Shown one piece after another: positions 6,995 to 14,283 of a DNA stretch of 15,571 nucleotides; within the stretch, counting starts at the first letter, position 1, and every line of letters starts with the position of its first letter. A model generated the notes under the pieces. The model saw nothing but the letters and a program-made list of their open reading frames with translations. It did no database searches and was not told where the DNA came from. A program made the translations under genes and the position numbers. Source of the stretch: an uncultured Eubacterium sp. (GTDB taxonomy: Bacteria; Bacillota; Clostridia; Lachnospirales; Lachnospiraceae). The stretch covers positions 1 to 15,571 of the forward strand of contig CAJGDH010000018.1 in the NCBI GenBank assembly GCA_904502145.1, written 5' to 3'.

Positions 6995-8068
6995 ATGATG
7001 AAGAAAAGAACGGATATCACGGAAGAATATCTGCTGGACCGTATATGGGGAAGCCTGATCGGCGGTGCATTGGGTGATGCACTGGGTTATGAGGTGGAAT
7101 TCATCAACTGGACTGCCATAAAACAGGAATTTGGAAAGAAGGGGATCACCGAGCTGGTCACCCATGGAGGAAACGCGATCTTCTCCGACGACACACAGAT
7201 GACATTGTTCACTGTCGGAGCCATGATCGACGGATATAAGCGGCGCGCCCTGGGGCAGCAGATCGATCTGACGGCCGACTGTATCTATGACGGATACCTG
7301 GCCTGGCTCCAGACCCAGGGTTATGTCGGCAAAGGACGGTGGAACGGTACGTGCAGTGAGCTGAGGGATATTCCCGAGCTGAACAAACAGAGGGCTCCCG
7401 GCAATACCTGCCTCAATGCACTGACAAGCGGCAGGATGGGCACCCCGGAAAATCCTGTTAACAGCTCAAAAGGATGCGGTGGTGTTATGAGGACAGCTCC
7501 CCTCGGTTTTACGGATGACTGGGGAAGTCCCCTTTTAGGCGGAGCCAGAGCAGGAGCCGTCACCCATGGACATCCCGGCGGCTGGATCCCATCCGGGATG
7601 ATCGCTGAGATCGTCTATCGTGGGATCTATCAGGATGAGGACTCTCTGGAGCAGATCATCCTCGCCTCCCTGGATTCCGTTCTTAAAACCTGGGGAGAAC
7701 TGGAAGAGACGGAAGACTTTGCCGGTCTTATCCGCCGTGCCGTCCGGCTCAGTCATGAAGATATATCGGATGTGAAAGCCATCCACAGTCTGGGCGGCGG
7801 CTGGACAGGTGATGAAGCCCTGGCCATCGCAGTCTACAGCAGTTTAAAACACAGGGATGATCCCGTGGCGGCACTGATCTGCGCGGCAAACCACAGCGGG
7901 GACAGTGATTCCACTGCAGCGATCACCGGAAATATCATGGGAGCCTTCCTCGGAGGGGAGGCCATCCCACAGGAATGGATCTGCCGTATCGAGCAGCTGA
8001 TGCTGATCCGACAGATGTCGGAAGAATTGTCAGCTTTGATCTATTCCGGCGGAGATGAAGGAGAATAG
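6995..8068 (+). CDS. ADP-ribosylglycohydrolase (DraG / crystallin-J1 family)
   Basis: The family removes ADP-ribose from proteins or small molecules with a binuclear metal site. DraG itself reactivates dinitrogenase reductase. In this 357-residue protein the motifs are intact: GxLxGDALG-like GGALGDALG (23-31), metal-binding SDDTQM (64-69) and C-terminal GDSDST (302-307), plus a glycine-rich KGCGGVMR stretch and HGHPGG in the middle. An upstream GTG at 6977 is in frame, but the ribosome-binding site AGGAGGT (6982-6988) lies inside that extension, so the start is ATG 6995 (or 6998). It ends 6 bp before lysA, so the two are almost certainly co-transcribed and translationally linked. No ADP-ribosyltransferase or nitrogenase gene is in the window, so the substrate is unknown. 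Confidence 0.92.
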   Translation: MMKKRTDITEEYLLDRIWGSLIGGALGDALGYEVEFINWTAIKQEFGKKGITELVTHGGNAIFSDDTQMTLFTVGAMIDGYKRRALGQQIDLTADCIYDGYLAWLQTQGYVGKGRWNGTCSELRDIPELNKQRAPGNTCLNALTSGRMGTPENPVNSSKGCGGVMRTAPLGFTDDWGSPLLGGARAGAVTHGHPGGWIPSGMIAEIVYRGIYQDEDSLEQIILASLDSVLKTWGELEETEDFAGLIRRAVRLSHEDISDVKAIHSLGGGWTGDEALAIAVYSSLKHRDDPVAALICAANHSGDSDSTAAITGNIMGAFLGGEAIPQEWICRIEQLMLIRQMSEELSALIYSGGDEGE

Positions 8069-8074
8069 AAAAAT

Positions 8075-9376
8075 ATGAATAGATACAGAGAAATAAAAGA
8101 CGGGAGATTGTATTTTGACGGGTGCGATACCACAGAGATCGCCCGCCGGTACGGAACCCCTTTATATGTCATGTCCCACTCGGCCCTGATGGACAAGATC
8201 AATGAGCTGAAAGGGGACTTTATAGAAAAATACCCCGGCGCCAGGGTGGCTTATGCTTCCAAGGCCTTCTGTACCCTTGGAATGCTAGAGCTGCTCAAGA
8301 GAGAAGGCTTCTGCCTCGAAGTGGTATCCGGCGGAGAGCTTTACGCAGCCAAAGAAGTGGGATTCCCTCCTGAAATGATCGAGTTTAACGGAAACAACAA
8401 ACTTCCCTCCGAAATCGATGACGCGGTAAGCTACGGTGTGGGGAGAATAATCATCGACGGACTTAAGGAGATTCCCCTGATCATTGATTCCTGCAAAAAA
8501 TACGGCAGGAAAGCAGGCGTTATGATCCGTGTCACCCCCGAGGTTACGGTTGATACCCACGACTATATCAGTACCGGTGAGAAGGATTCCAAATTCGGCA
8601 TCCCTCTGGATGAAGAGATATTGTTCCCTGTCGTTAAGGAAGCGATTGAATCCGAATATCTGGAGTTCTATGGCCTGAATATGCATATCGGTTCGCAGCT
8701 CTTTGAGGTGGAGGGATTCCTCAAGGCCCTGGATGCCCTCATGGACTGGGCCGGGAAGATTAAGGAGGAGTTCGGTGTAGCCATCAGGGAAGTGAACTTC
8801 GGAGGAGGATTCGGGGTACAGTATACCAATGAGGAAGTCAAACCCTACCGGTATTTCCTTGATCCCCTGATGGAAAAACTTCAGGAGAGGGCAGATGAGA
8901 TCGGTATCCCCTGCCCCGTGGCAATCGCCGAACCGGGGCGCTCCGTGGTCGCCGAGGCCGGGATCACCCTCTATACCGTGGGCCAGATCAAAGAAATCGA
9001 AGGACTCACGAAGTATGTCTCCGTGGACGGAGGTATGGGCGAGAATATCCGGGTGGCTCTCTATCAGGCGGAATATAACGGGATCGTGGCTAACCGGGCG
9101 GAAGATACACCTGACGAGACGGTGACGGTCTGCGGAAAATACTGCGAGTCCGGTGATGTGCTGATCAAGGATTTCAAAGTTCCCGGAACGATCCGTATGG
9201 GAGACATCTTCGCCACTTATTCCACGGGCGCCTACGGATACTCCATGGCTTCCAACTACAATAACAACCCCGTTCCCGGAGTGGTCATGGTGAGAGAAGG
9301 AAAGAGCTGCTGGATGGTAAAACCCCAGACCTTCAGCCAGATTATTGAGAATCAGCTGATTCCCCAACTGTTATAA
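8075..9376 (+). CDS. lysA: Diaminopimelate decarboxylase
   Basis: LysA decarboxylates meso-diaminopimelate to L-lysine, the last step of lysine synthesis, with pyridoxal phosphate. The 433-residue protein carries the PLP lysine in YASKAF (Lys63), a HIGSQ motif in the barrel, GGGFG phosphate-binding loop, EPGRSVVAEAG, and the C-terminal domain with the substrate-binding CESGD (Cys357-Asp361) contributed across the dimer. Length is normal for the family (about 420-440). A GAAGGAGA site precedes the start, within the end of the hydrolase gene. It shares the meso-DAP node with ddh, which lies 1.2 kb downstream in a separate unit. No lysine riboswitch or T-box was seen near it. Confidence 0.96.
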   Translation: MNRYREIKDGRLYFDGCDTTEIARRYGTPLYVMSHSALMDKINELKGDFIEKYPGARVAYASKAFCTLGMLELLKREGFCLEVVSGGELYAAKEVGFPPEMIEFNGNNKLPSEIDDAVSYGVGRIIIDGLKEIPLIIDSCKKYGRKAGVMIRVTPEVTVDTHDYISTGEKDSKFGIPLDEEILFPVVKEAIESEYLEFYGLNMHIGSQLFEVEGFLKALDALMDWAGKIKEEFGVAIREVNFGGGFGVQYTNEEVKPYRYFLDPLMEKLQERADEIGIPCPVAIAEPGRSVVAEAGITLYTVGQIKEIEGLTKYVSVDGGMGENIRVALYQAEYNGIVANRAEDTPDETVTVCGKYCESGDVLIKDFKVPGTIRMGDIFATYSTGAYGYSMASNYNNNPVPGVVMVREGKSCWMVKPQTFSQIIENQLIPQLL

Positions 9377-9381
9377 TTACG

Positions 9382-9397
9382 TTATTTATATAAATAA
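9382..9397. repeat. 16-bp AT palindrome between lysA and the nitroreductase gene
   Basis: TTATTTATATAAATAA is a perfect palindrome, flanked by TAATTA at 9374-9379 and 9395-9400. It lies about 30 bp before the nitroreductase start. It may be an operator or part of a weak internal promoter (a TATAAT occurs at 9372-9377 without a -35), but an all-AT palindrome can arise by chance. Confidence 0.35.
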
Positions 9398-9428
9398 TTA
9401 ATGGAAATTGTGAAGGAGGGAATATACG

Positions 9429-10301
9429 ATGAAGTATATTGAAGCAATTGAGAAAAGACAATCCATCAGAGAGTTTCGCAAGAAGGAACTAAGCGATAAA
9501 CAGACCGCAGAGATCAGGGAATTTTACGGGTCTTTCAAACCGCTGATCCCGGAGATCGGGACTGAGCTGGTCATCTCCACGGGTGAGGAGATCGGGACCC
9601 GGCTGGAAGGCTCAACCGGATACAGGGGTCACTCTTTCAATGCCCCGGCTTACATCACGATCCTGTCGGAAGTCAAAGATCACTATCTGATCAACGCGGG
9701 TTACCTGGCGGAAAATCTCCTTCTCAAGCTGGTGGATATGGACATCGATCATTGCTGGCTGACCACCAACGGAAGCGACAATGTCAAGCGTGCCCTGTTC
9801 CTTGAAGACAAGGATAAAGAAGCTGTGGTGGTCATCGCCTGCGGTTTCGGGAAAAAGGAGCGCAGCCTTCTTCGTCTGGATATTCAGACACCTTCCAATG
9901 TAAAGGTCTCCAAGAGAGCCGGACATATCGCTCCCAAGATCGCCCAGGACGAGATGGTCTATCACAGATCATGGGGCAGACCGGTGGACTGGAATACAGT
10001 CGACCCTCATCTTGATCTGGCTTTCTATGCGGGCAGCCTGGCCCCGTCCTTCCTCAATAAACAGCCTTACCGTTATGTGCTTGCCGAACCTTATGTGATC
10101 CTCTACCGGCTGAAAGAAGACCAGGGAACAACGTATGAGGACCTGTTCCTGGATGCCGGCGCCACCATGGCTAATTTTGAAGCCGTATTCGAGGACTACA
10201 GCAGTTTTGACCGGAAATGGAACTGTGATGTCCCTGAGGAGATCATCCAGGCCGGCGCGCCGGATGATTATGAGGCTGCAGCCTATTATACACTGGTGTG
10301 A
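9429..10301 (+). CDS. Nitroreductase-like flavoprotein (TM1586 type)
   Basis: The 290-residue protein begins MKYIEAIEKRQSIREF. The RxSxRxF element (10-16) is the FMN-contacting start of nitroreductase-family proteins. The length and two-lobed layout fit the longer TM1586 subfamily, a tandem of two half-domains in one chain: the N-lobe includes GYRGHSFNAPAYI and LINAGYLAENLLLKLVDMDIDHCWL, and the C-lobe includes LAFYAGSLAPSFLNKQPYRYVL and DAGATMANFEAV. The enzyme probably reduces an unknown electrophile with NAD(P)H and FMN in the cytoplasm. The ribosome-binding site GGAGGG is strong. It is the last gene before the terminator at 10364. The 52-bp gap after lysA is AT-rich and holds a 16-bp palindrome, so separate initiation is possible. 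Confidence 0.83.
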   Translation: MKYIEAIEKRQSIREFRKKELSDKQTAEIREFYGSFKPLIPEIGTELVISTGEEIGTRLEGSTGYRGHSFNAPAYITILSEVKDHYLINAGYLAENLLLKLVDMDIDHCWLTTNGSDNVKRALFLEDKDKEAVVVIACGFGKKERSLLRLDIQTPSNVKVSKRAGHIAPKIAQDEMVYHRSWGRPVDWNTVDPHLDLAFYAGSLAPSFLNKQPYRYVLAEPYVILYRLKEDQGTTYEDLFLDAGATMANFEAVFEDYSSFDRKWNCDVPEEIIQAGAPDDYEAAAYYTLV

Positions 10302-10363
10302 TAACAGTCTGATGACGTTTTATCCTGTATTTGTTCAAACGGAAAGAATACACGGAGAATCCT

Positions 10364-10395
10364 GCCGCGGCTCCCTATGGGGACCGCGGCTTTTT
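10364..10395 (+). terminator. Rho-independent terminator of the cbiL-to-nitroreductase operon
   Basis: GCCGCGG (10364-10370) pairs with CCGCGGC (10384-10390). An inner TCCC/GGGA extends the stem, and a run of five T (10391-10395) follows. It lies about 60 bp after the nitroreductase stop and separates this operon from ddh. Confidence 0.88.
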
Positions 10396-10485
10396 AAAAT
10401 TTGAATTTGACAGATGGAGAAATTGTAAAAACAAAGACAGAAATGGGGATAATTTCTTTAATGTTTATAATAATGAATTTTATAG

Positions 10486-10514
10486 TTTAAATATTTTCAT
10501 AAATGAGTTATAAT
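10486..10514 (+). promoter_or_regulatory. Probable promoter of ddh-tetR
   Basis: TATAAT (10509-10514) lies 17 bp after TTTAAA (10486-10491) in the AT-rich stretch between the upstream terminator and ddh. The -35 is a weak match. A second TATAAT at 10466-10471 has no -35 partner. Confidence 0.5.
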
Positions 10515-10559
10515 AAGCTTTGTTATCTATAGTGTGAATCTTATATCGGAGAAAGAGGT

Positions 10560-11552
10560 ATGAAGATGAGTATGAATGTCGGAATTATCGGATACGGAAA
10601 TCTCGGACGAGGCGTGGAGCTGGCAGTGAACGCAGCTGCGGATATGGAACTTAAAGCAGTCTTTACCAGAAGGGATCCTTCTTCCCTGAAGATCGCATCG
10701 GAGAATGTGCCGGTGGTAAACATCAAGGAAGTGGGAGACTGGGCGGACAAGCTGGATGTGGTCATCCTTTGCGGCGGCAGTGCCACGGACCTGCCTGTAC
10801 AGACTCCGGAATATGCGAAACTTTTCAATGTGGTGGACAGTTTTGATACCCATGCAAGAATCCCGGAACATTTTGCCAACGTTGATGCTGCGGCAAAGGA
10901 CGGCGGGAATTGTGCGGTCATTTCCGTAGGCTGGGATCCGGGCCTGTTCTCCCTGGCAAGGATCTACAGCAACGCAGTCCTTCCCGAGGGGCAGGATTAT
11001 ACCTTCTGGGGCCGCGGGGTAAGTCAGGGTCATTCTGATGCCATCCGCCGGATCAGCGGAGTTAAGAACGCGAAACAGTATACCGTGCCGGTCCAGGCAG
11101 CTCTGGATGCGGTAAGGAGCGGTTCCAATCCCGAACTTACCACCAGGGACAAACATGAGAGAGAATGTTTTGTCGTTCTGGAAGAAGGCGCGGATGCAGC
11201 CGGGATTGAAAACGAGATCAAAACGATGCCCAACTATTTTGCCGACTACAATACCACGGTACATTTCATTGATGAGGCAGAGTTTGCCCGGGATCATCAG
11301 GGTATGGCCCACGGCGGATTTGTGATCCGCAGCGGAAAAACAGGGGCACAGAAGGAAAACAACGAGCTTATCGAATTCCAGCTCAAGCTTGACTCCAACC
11401 CCGAATTTACCGGAAGCGTACTTACCGCTTACGCCCGCGCGGTCGTACGTTTAAATAAAGAAGGAAAAGCCGGCTGCATGACAGCTTTCGATATCGCCCC
11501 GGCATATCTCAGTCCCCTGAGCGGCGAAGATCTGAGGGCACACCTTCTGTAA
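10560..11552 (+). CDS. ddh: meso-Diaminopimelate D-dehydrogenase
   Basis: Ddh makes meso-DAP in one NADPH-dependent step from tetrahydrodipicolinate and ammonia, bypassing the succinylase or acetylase branches. meso-DAP feeds both peptidoglycan and, through LysA, lysine. The 330-residue sequence has the N-terminal Rossmann motif GYGNLG (11-16), the family stretches DSFDTHARIPEHF and VGWDPGLFSLAR at the substrate side, WGRGVSQGHSDAIRRI, and MAHGGFVIRSGKTG near the C-terminus. Length is close to known enzymes. The start at 10560 has GGAG 8 nt upstream; ATG 10566, with AGAGG 7 nt upstream, is also possible. A TetR-family regulator follows after 30 bp. Confidence 0.96.
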   Translation: MKMSMNVGIIGYGNLGRGVELAVNAAADMELKAVFTRRDPSSLKIASENVPVVNIKEVGDWADKLDVVILCGGSATDLPVQTPEYAKLFNVVDSFDTHARIPEHFANVDAAAKDGGNCAVISVGWDPGLFSLARIYSNAVLPEGQDYTFWGRGVSQGHSDAIRRISGVKNAKQYTVPVQAALDAVRSGSNPELTTRDKHERECFVVLEEGADAAGIENEIKTMPNYFADYNTTVHFIDEAEFARDHQGMAHGGFVIRSGKTGAQKENNELIEFQLKLDSNPEFTGSVLTAYARAVVRLNKEGKAGCMTAFDIAPAYLSPLSGEDLRAHLL

Positions 11553-11582
11553 GAAGAGCAGACCGGTCTTGAGGAGAGGATT

Positions 11583-12185
11583 ATGACCAGGAAACAGGGA
11601 AGGAACACAAAACAGAGGATCGTATCGGCCGCCTGGAAGCTTTTCTACGAGCAGGGCTACGATAATACCACCGTGGAGGAGATCGTTTTTGAATCGGGAA
11701 CCTCCAAAGGGTCCTTCTACCATTATTTCGAAGGCAAGGATGCCCTGCTGGGGTCTCTCAGCATGCTTTTTGACGAGAAATATGAGGAGCTTCAGAAAAG
11801 TATTGATCCCTCGATGGATTCTGTTGATAAACTTCTGTATATGAACCATGAATTGTTTGAGATGATCGATACTTCCGTCTCTGTCGAACTGCTGGCCAGA
11901 CTTTTATCCTCCCAGCTGGTGACCCACGGGGAGAAACATCTGCTGGACCGGAAGAGGGTATACTTCAGGATGCTGAGTCAGATCGTCAGGGAAGGGCAGA
12001 AGAAAGGTGAGATCAGGAAGGATTTCACTGCCAACCAGGTGGTCAATGATTACGCCATGTTTGAGAGAGCCCTTCTCTATGACTGGTGTCTGTCCGACGG
12101 AGAATATTCCCTCCTCCAGCGTTCGGACCGGATGATGGAGATTTTCGTAAAGGGTTACAGGACGGAAAAAGAAAAAAGAGATTAA
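11583..12185 (+). CDS. TetR/AcrR-family transcriptional regulator
   Basis: The 200-residue protein has a clear TetR N-terminal DNA-binding domain: KQRIVSAAWKLFYEQGYDNTTVEEIVFESGTS is broken here into helix 1 (about 9-22), the turn GYDNTT (25-30), and the recognition helix with SKGSFYHYF (41-49). The remaining helical C-terminal half is the ligand-binding and dimer domain and is not conserved enough to name a ligand. A GAGGAGAGGA ribosome-binding site precedes the start. It is 30 bp after ddh, probably on the same transcript. The palindromes in the next intergenic region (12281-12315) are plausible targets, making the symporter its likely regulated gene. That link is inference. Confidence 0.93.
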   Translation: MTRKQGRNTKQRIVSAAWKLFYEQGYDNTTVEEIVFESGTSKGSFYHYFEGKDALLGSLSMLFDEKYEELQKSIDPSMDSVDKLLYMNHELFEMIDTSVSVELLARLLSSQLVTHGEKHLLDRKRVYFRMLSQIVREGQKKGEIRKDFTANQVVNDYAMFERALLYDWCLSDGEYSLLQRSDRMMEIFVKGYRTEKEKRD

Positions 12186-12220
12186 AGATGAGATTATCTG
12201 ATTGAAGCAATAATTTCGTC

Positions 12221-12238
12221 CAGTATCGTTCTATACTG
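12221..12238. repeat. Inverted repeat CAGTAT-N6-ATACTG after the tetR gene
   Basis: Two perfect 6-bp arms (12221-12226 and 12233-12238) sit 36 bp after the tetR stop. No T-run follows directly, so terminator function is weak at best. It could be an operator or a 3' mRNA hairpin. Confidence 0.4.
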
Positions 12239-12280
12239 AAAAATGTTTATTTATAATATTATTTCATATTTTTTGACTGA

Positions 12281-12315
12281 TAAAGTACAGAATTTATTCT
12301 GTACTTTATTCTGTA
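12281..12315. promoter_or_regulatory. Candidate operator: 28-bp palindrome plus a third half-site
   Basis: 12281-12308 is a near-perfect 28-bp palindrome with 13-bp arms around a central TT (TAAAGTACAGAAT on the left). The right half is then repeated: TTTATTCTGTA occurs at 12293-12303 and 12305-12315, a 12-bp period. Three TTCTGTA half-sites therefore lie immediately upstream of the -35 of the symporter promoter. The size and symmetry fit a TetR-type dimer site. A TTGACT at 12273-12278 with TATTCT at 12295-12300 would form an overlapped second promoter. Confidence 0.6.
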
Positions 12316-12344
12316 TTGAAGTCTAATTTTAGTTATGTTATAGT
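12316..12344 (+). promoter_or_regulatory. Extended -10 promoter of the symporter gene
   Basis: TTGAAG (12316-12321) and TATAGT (12339-12344) are 17 bp apart, and TG at 12336-12337 makes an extended -10. The predicted start is near 12351, giving a leader of about 45 nt. The -35 directly abuts the last TTCTGTA half-site. Confidence 0.65.
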
Positions 12345-12361
12345 ATAGTTCGTTGATTATC

Positions 12362-12375
12362 GGGATATATATCCC
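12362..12375. repeat. 14-bp perfect palindrome in the symporter leader
   Basis: GGGATATATATCCC is fully self-complementary and lies just after the predicted transcription start and 5 bp before the AAGGAG ribosome-binding site (12381-12386). It may act as a second operator. As RNA it can form only a short hairpin. Confidence 0.45.
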
Positions 12376-12395
12376 TGGAAAAGGAGAAAAGTATT

Positions 12396-13940
12396 ATGAC
12401 AACATCAAGTATTTTTGTTTTGCTCTCCATTATTCTCTATCTGGGTATTACCATTTATGTCGGTGTCTATTACAACCGAAAAGGAAGTGCCAAAGATACA
12501 GAGAGCTTTTATCTGGGCGGCAGAGGACTTCACCCTGTCGTTACGGCCATGAGTGCCGAGGCCTCCGACATGAGTTCCTATCTGCTGATGGGTCTGCCGG
12601 GTCTTGCCTATTTTGCCGGAGTGGCCGAGGTTGGATGGACGGTGATCGGTCTGGTCATCGGAACCTATCTCAACTTCCTGCTGGTGGCCAAGAGGATCAG
12701 GGTCTATTCCGCTACGATCGGAGCCAATACGATCCCGGATTTCTTCTCCCGCAGATATGATGATAAGAGACATATCCTTTCGCTGATCGCCGCTCTTGTG
12801 ATCATCGTCTTCTTTGTTCCTTACACCGCATCCGGATTCAAAGCGGTAGGGACACTGTTCAACAGTCTGTTCGGCTGGGAATACCATGTATCCATGCTGA
12901 TCGGCGCTGCCGTTATCATCGGCTATACGGTTCTGGGAGGATTCCTTGCGGTATCCACCACGGACCTGATCCAGTCCATCGTCATGACCATCGCCCTGAT
13001 CGTGATCATCTTCTACGGTATATCACAGGCCGGTGGTATGGATGTCGTCATGGAAAATGCACGGGCTCTTCCCGGATATCTGAGTCTGACACAGGGCTAT
13101 ATCGCGGAAACAGGAACCGCCGGGACCTTCGGCTTTCTTCCGATCGTTTCCACTCTGGCCTGGGGTCTGGGCTACTTCGGCATGCCCCACATCCTGCTCC
13201 GGTTTATGGCAATAAGGAATCCTGAGGAGATCAAATATTCCAGAAGGATCGCTTCCGTGTGGGTTGTCATCTCCATGTCCATCGCCGTATTTATCGGCAT
13301 CATCGGTTACAGCGTATCCGTATCAGGCAAGATACCTATGCTTGAGACATCATCTGACTCGGAGACCATCATCATTCAGATGGCAAGACTGATGAGCGGA
13401 AACGGAGTCTTCTTCGCGATCATCGCCGGTATCATTATGGCCGGTATCCTGGCGGCTACCATGTCCACCGCGGATTCTCAGCTGCTTGCCGCTGCCAGCA
13501 GTATGTCCGAGGACCTTGTTCATGAATTCTTCGGCATCAAGCTCAGCACCAGAGTTTCCATGATCGTTGCCCGTCTTACGGTAGCAGGCATCGCACTGGT
13601 AGGTATCCTTCTTGCCTGGAACCCCAACAGCAGTGTCTTCCGTGTCGTATCCTTTGCCTGGGCCGGCTTCGGCGGTGCTTTCGGACCGGTAATGCTCCTG
13701 GCTCTCTTCTGGAAGAGGAGCAACCGTGCAGGTGCCACTCTGGGAATGATCGCAGGTGGTGTGACCGTATTTGTATGGAAATATCTCATTGCACCCATGG
13801 GCGGTGCCTGGGCTATCTATGAACTGCTTCCTGCGTTCATTATTGCCCTTGTGGTCGATGTTGTGGTCTCTCTTGCCACCGGAGAACCCTCCGCGCAGAT
13901 CCAGGAGACATTTGACCGTGTGAAGGCTGATCTGTCCTGA
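12396..13940 (+). CDS. putP: Sodium:solute symporter, PutP (Na+/proline) type
   Basis: SSS-family transporter that imports a solute, most likely proline, with Na+. The 514-residue protein is hydrophobic with about 13 membrane helices. The PutP signature in helix 2 is SAEASDMSSYLLMGLPG: Asp58 and Ser60 match the Na+-site residues of PutP, and Glu55 replaces the Gly of the E. coli SAGASDMS motif. The second half of the Na+ site is ATMSTADSQLLAAASS, with Ser357-Thr358. Also present are SFYLGGRGL near the N-terminus and FGMPHILLRFMAIR in the middle. AAGGAG lies 9 nt before the start. It is monocistronic, with its own promoter, palindromic control region and terminator. The symbol putP is by similarity; pantothenate or another SSS substrate is less likely. 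Confidence 0.88.
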   Translation: MTTSSIFVLLSIILYLGITIYVGVYYNRKGSAKDTESFYLGGRGLHPVVTAMSAEASDMSSYLLMGLPGLAYFAGVAEVGWTVIGLVIGTYLNFLLVAKRIRVYSATIGANTIPDFFSRRYDDKRHILSLIAALVIIVFFVPYTASGFKAVGTLFNSLFGWEYHVSMLIGAAVIIGYTVLGGFLAVSTTDLIQSIVMTIALIVIIFYGISQAGGMDVVMENARALPGYLSLTQGYIAETGTAGTFGFLPIVSTLAWGLGYFGMPHILLRFMAIRNPEEIKYSRRIASVWVVISMSIAVFIGIIGYSVSVSGKIPMLETSSDSETIIIQMARLMSGNGVFFAIIAGIIMAGILAATMSTADSQLLAAASSMSEDLVHEFFGIKLSTRVSMIVARLTVAGIALVGILLAWNPNSSVFRVVSFAWAGFGGAFGPVMLLALFWKRSNRAGATLGMIAGGVTVFVWKYLIAPMGGAWAIYELLPAFIIALVVDVVVSLATGEPSAQIQETFDRVKADLS

Positions 13941-13994
13941 CCGTCACCAACCGGTTTCCGGAATATCTTGACAAAAAAGAATAATGTATATCTG

Positions 13995-14038
13995 TCCGGT
14001 ACATTTGCCCTGATCATGCAAATGTACCGGATTTTTTT
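13995..14038 (+). terminator. Strong rho-independent terminator after the symporter gene
   Basis: A perfect 14-bp stem (13995-14008 with 14018-14031) closes a 9-nt loop and is followed by seven T (14032-14038). It lies 54 bp after the symporter stop. Confidence 0.95.
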
Positions 14039-14063
14039 GTGTGAAAGCCGAGGAAGTGTGAGA

Positions 14064-14132
14064 ATGAAACTTCCAAACCGGCCGATATGGTTCATGAATG
14101 TCAGCATGGCATACAAGAAAAAAGATAAGTAG
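14064..14132 (+). CDS. Possible 22-residue peptide ORF
   Basis: The ORF starts MKLPNRPIWFMNVSMAY and ends in a basic tail KKKDK. A GAGGAA-type ribosome-binding site (14050-14055) precedes the ATG by 8 nt. The same site is in the left arm of a hairpin (GGAAGT at 14052-14057 with ACTTCC at 14069-14074), so translation could be structure-gated. I know no family for it and no clear promoter lies between the terminator at 14038 and the ORF. Chance is quite possible. Confidence 0.2.
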   Translation: MKLPNRPIWFMNVSMAYKKKDK

Positions 14133-14219
14133 GAATTTGTACTGAATATAACAGATAAATGTGTCAGATAATACAAGTATAGTATCGTGTTTTGATATAT
14201 CATAATAAATGTGTTGATA

Positions 14220-14283
14220 TTTACAAACAAAATATGCGATAATTGGTTTTAAAGAGAAATAAATGCCATATTATGTTTGTAAA
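14220..14283. repeat. 17-bp inverted repeat upstream of the PocR-sensor gene
   Basis: The arms at 14220-14236 and 14267-14283 match at 16 of 17 positions (left arm TTTACAAACAAAATATG), separated by 30 bp. The right arm overlaps the expected -35 region of the TATAAT at 14295. This fits a regulator binding at two sites, about six helical turns overall. It could also fold as a long RNA stem if transcribed. Confidence 0.6.

Noticed and set aside
8285..9367. Minus-strand open frame of 360 codons opposite lysA
   Set aside because: It lies wholly inside lysA, whose product matches the family along its full length. The antisense product has no recognisable motif, and the open frame follows from lysA codon bias.
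9377..10560. Lysine riboswitch or T-box leader near lysA or ddh
   Set aside because: The gaps before both genes are short and AT-rich, with no extended multi-stem structure, no T-box core sequence and no attenuator hairpin ahead of ddh other than the upstream operon's terminator.
13968..13996. Perfect TTGACA after the symporter, possible promoter for a small RNA
   Set aside because: No -10 lies at 16-18 bp (the sequence there is TCTGTC), and the start would fall inside the terminator stem.
13817..14230. Minus-strand open frame of 137 codons across the symporter end and the gap
   Set aside because: It covers the coding end of the symporter and its strong terminator hairpin, has low-complexity Tyr/Leu/Phe content from AT-rich DNA, and lacks a good ribosome-binding site.
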